Shown: in pieces, positions 6,684 to 7,516 of the stretch
Numbering within the stretch: position 1 is the first letter of the stretch
Layout of the letters: each line of letters starts with the position of its first letter
Source of the DNA: Patescibacteria group bacterium
GTDB taxonomy: Bacteria > Patescibacteriota > Gracilibacteria > UBA1369 > PNNO01
Direction: 5' to 3'
Length of the DNA stretch: 7,516 nucleotides
NCBI GenBank assembly: GCA_024275695.1
Contig: JAJRYP010000123.1
Coordinates: 1 to 7,516, forward strand
The notes under the pieces: model-generated
What the model was told of the DNA's origin: nothing
What the model saw: the letters and a program-made list of their open reading frames with translations, nothing else
Database searches by the model: none
Made by a program: the position numbers and the translations under genes

Positions 6684-6707
6684 TTTTTGTTTACAGAAAG
6701 ACAAAAA
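6684..6707. other. AT-rich hairpin between the convergent RAYT and glycosyltransferase genes
   Basis: TTTTTGT (6684-6690) pairs perfectly with ACAAAAA (6701-6707) over a 10-base loop. It lies between the RAYT stop and the glycosyltransferase stop, where convergent transcription would meet. Without GC pairs or a following T-run it is a weak terminator candidate for either strand. I see no gene in the rest of 6639-6758. Confidence 0.3.
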
Positions 6708-6766
6708 CCCTATTCCGAAAATAAAAAACTTGGAATTTGTTTGCAGCAAGCCAATTTTTTAATTAA

Positions 6767-6787
6767 TAAAATTTTTAGGTGGTGGGA
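6767..6787. repeat. Right inverted REP-like repeat inside the glycosyltransferase 3' end
   Basis: TTTTAGGTGGTGGGA (6773-6787) is the exact reverse complement of 5776-5790. It also extends leftwards as TAAAATTTTTAGGTGGTGG (6767-6785), which recurs with one substitution at 6935-6953 inside the same glycosyltransferase gene. On the minus strand the two copies encode PPPKNF near the C-terminus and PPPKNFR further inside. Confidence 0.7.
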
Positions 6788-7375
6788 GCATTGTTTTTGG
6801 GGTTACCCAAAAAGACATATATTTCCCGAAAAGAAGTCTTGTTTGCGCATCCAGACTTGGAATAACTCCAAATACATTCACTGTAATTGGAATTAAAATC
6901 CATTCGAGAATAAGGAATATGTGTTTCCATTTCCTAAAATTTTTCGGTGGTGGCGGAAGAAGCAGGTTTGAAATTGCCGCGGAAGTAACAAGTCCAATCA
7001 TCGCAAGAATCATCAGGTTACTTGTGATGTGCGGAAGGTTATAGGAAAGAATTGTGCTTGAGAATTGCTCTCCTCCAAGCATAATCGGAAGCCATCCGAG
7101 CACCATAATAATAATTGCGCTAGTCGCCCACGACCAAAATCCTTCAATTTGAACAGCCGTAAAATAAAGTTTCTTTTTTAAAGGAACTTTTTTGTTTTTT
7201 AGAAATCCAAAAATAATGTAGGGGATATTTTCCGATCCCCACGCCCATCTTCGCTGTTGCTTATATTGATTAACCGCCGTTTCCCATATCGATTTACCCA
7301 AACAGGCATCAATGGAAACGGGATAAAAAAGCGGTACAACGCGATAGTCACCATTAAAATGAAGGATGGATTGCC

Positions 7376-7380
7376 AAAAA
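7376..7380 (-). other. Frameshift site (T5 run) in the glycosyltransferase gene
   Basis: On the minus strand CGA ATT TTT is followed by GGC. Family members read S-E-D-S-R-I-F-W-Q here, which needs CGA ATT TTT TGG CAA, six Ts rather than five. After the added T, the frame is open and conserved to 6759. The run is short for transcriptional slippage and the heptamer A-ATT-TTT is not a canonical -1 slippery site. Confidence 0.8.
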
Positions 7381-7516
7381 TTCGTGAATCTTCAGATACG
7401 ATATTTGTCTGCCAGAAACCCATTTCAACAAGTGATTTGAAACTCATTGAGTGTGATGAAAAAGTTGCAAGCTTATGGGCGCGTTTTTGTTGCATCATCT
7501 GCCAGAACGTAGTTGA

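Larger units (their letters stand above)
5774..6787 (+). mobile_element. REP/RAYT unit bounded by 15-bp inverted repeats
   Basis: A 1-kb unit made of one HUH transposase gene and at least three copies of a shared REP-like motif. The outermost copies are perfect 15-bp inverted repeats (5776-5790 and 6773-6787), and an inner directly oriented copy lies at 6652-6667. RAYT genes of other bacteria are typically single-copy, domesticated and flanked by REP palindromes that their protein can cut and join as single-stranded DNA. The arrangement here fits that pattern. A classical IS200-type insertion is the alternative. No target duplication is expected for HUH enzymes and none was identified, so the exact ends are uncertain. 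Confidence 0.5.
6759..7516 (-). pseudogene. Processive family 2 glycosyltransferase, 3' part, frameshifted
   Basis: C-terminal part of a membrane-bound GT2 enzyme of the cellulose/hyaluronan-synthase type, which moves sugars from a nucleotide donor onto a growing chain at the cytoplasmic face. The gene enters from the right edge. Frame one (7516 to about 7376) reads TFWQMMQQKRAHKL...SHSMSFKSLVEMGFWQTNIVSEDSRIF, including the acceptor-site SED. Frame two (about 7378 to 6759) reads FWQSILHFNGDYRVVPLFYPVSIDACLGKSIWETAV...QQRRWAWGSENIP, with the Q-x-x-RW motif. About three membrane segments follow, then DAQTRLLFGKYMSFWVTPK. The frames join perfectly if one T is added to the T5 run at 7376-7380; as written, frame one runs on to a stop at 7199. 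The last residues, TMLPPPKNFIN, follow the usual FWVTPK ending and are encoded by the REP-like repeat. An automatic caller would split it into two ORFs, 7199-7516 and 6759-7301 (TTG start). Sequencing error, recent mutation or recoding are all possible. Confidence 0.8.

Noticed and set aside
6687..6896. A 69-residue plus-strand frame between RAYT and the glycosyltransferase
   Set aside because: It overlaps the minus-strand glycosyltransferase 3' end, which has clear family homology, and itself shows no recognisable feature.
7370..7390. Programmed -1 ribosomal frameshift in the glycosyltransferase
   Set aside because: A-ATT-TTT is not a canonical X-XXY-YYZ heptamer and the family does not use recoding at this point as far as I know; deletion or sequence error is simpler.
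1..7516. Alternative genetic code with TGA as glycine (Gracilibacteria/Absconditabacteria)
   Set aside because: All five visible genes stop at TAA or TAG, which is compatible, but the 761- and 866-codon frames have many GGN glycines and no in-frame TGA, so TGA is not used as a sense codon.

Overview
The window suggests a Patescibacteria (Candidate Phyla Radiation) genome, possibly near Peregrinibacteria. This is an inference from gene content. The long secreted protein carries repeated W-x-W-x4-GWIS units and a C-terminal block of a style I associate with CPR surface proteins, and the glycosyltransferase ends in the FWVTPK motif seen in CPR membrane transferases. None of the starts that can be examined has a Shine-Dalgarno sequence. 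The sequence is moderately AT-rich. All visible genes stop at TAA or TAG, and the long frames contain no in-frame TGA, so there is no sign of the TGA=Gly code.

Layout: (1) 1-348: an HU-type nucleoid protein on the minus strand with a terminator hairpin behind it. (2) 349-673: a divergent AT-rich intergenic region with promoters facing outwards. (3) 674-2959: DNA topoisomerase I (topA), plus strand, with four C-terminal zinc-ribbon modules. (4) 2960-3156: a weak topA terminator, then six exact-period 18-bp units (2993-3100), each built on a TTAC-N3-GTAA-like dyad. The array abuts a good extended -10 promoter. (5) 3157-5757: an 866-residue secreted, probably cell-surface protein. (6) About 5774-6787: a REP-associated HUH transposase (RAYT, Y1_Tnp family) among REP-like palindromes, bounded by a perfect 15-bp inverted repeat. 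(7) 6759-7516: the 3' part of a processive family 2 glycosyltransferase on the minus strand, entering from the right edge. It is broken by a one-base deletion in a T run at 7376-7380, and its last codons run into the right REP-like repeat.

HU and TopA both act on DNA supercoiling and sit divergently, which suggests shared control. The surface protein and the glycosyltransferase both concern the cell envelope, but they lie on opposite strands with the RAYT unit between them, so they do not form an operon. The two least explained structures are the 18-bp dyad array in front of the surface-protein promoter and the REP/RAYT unit that supplies the end of the glycosyltransferase gene. I saw no tRNA, rRNA or CRISPR array.
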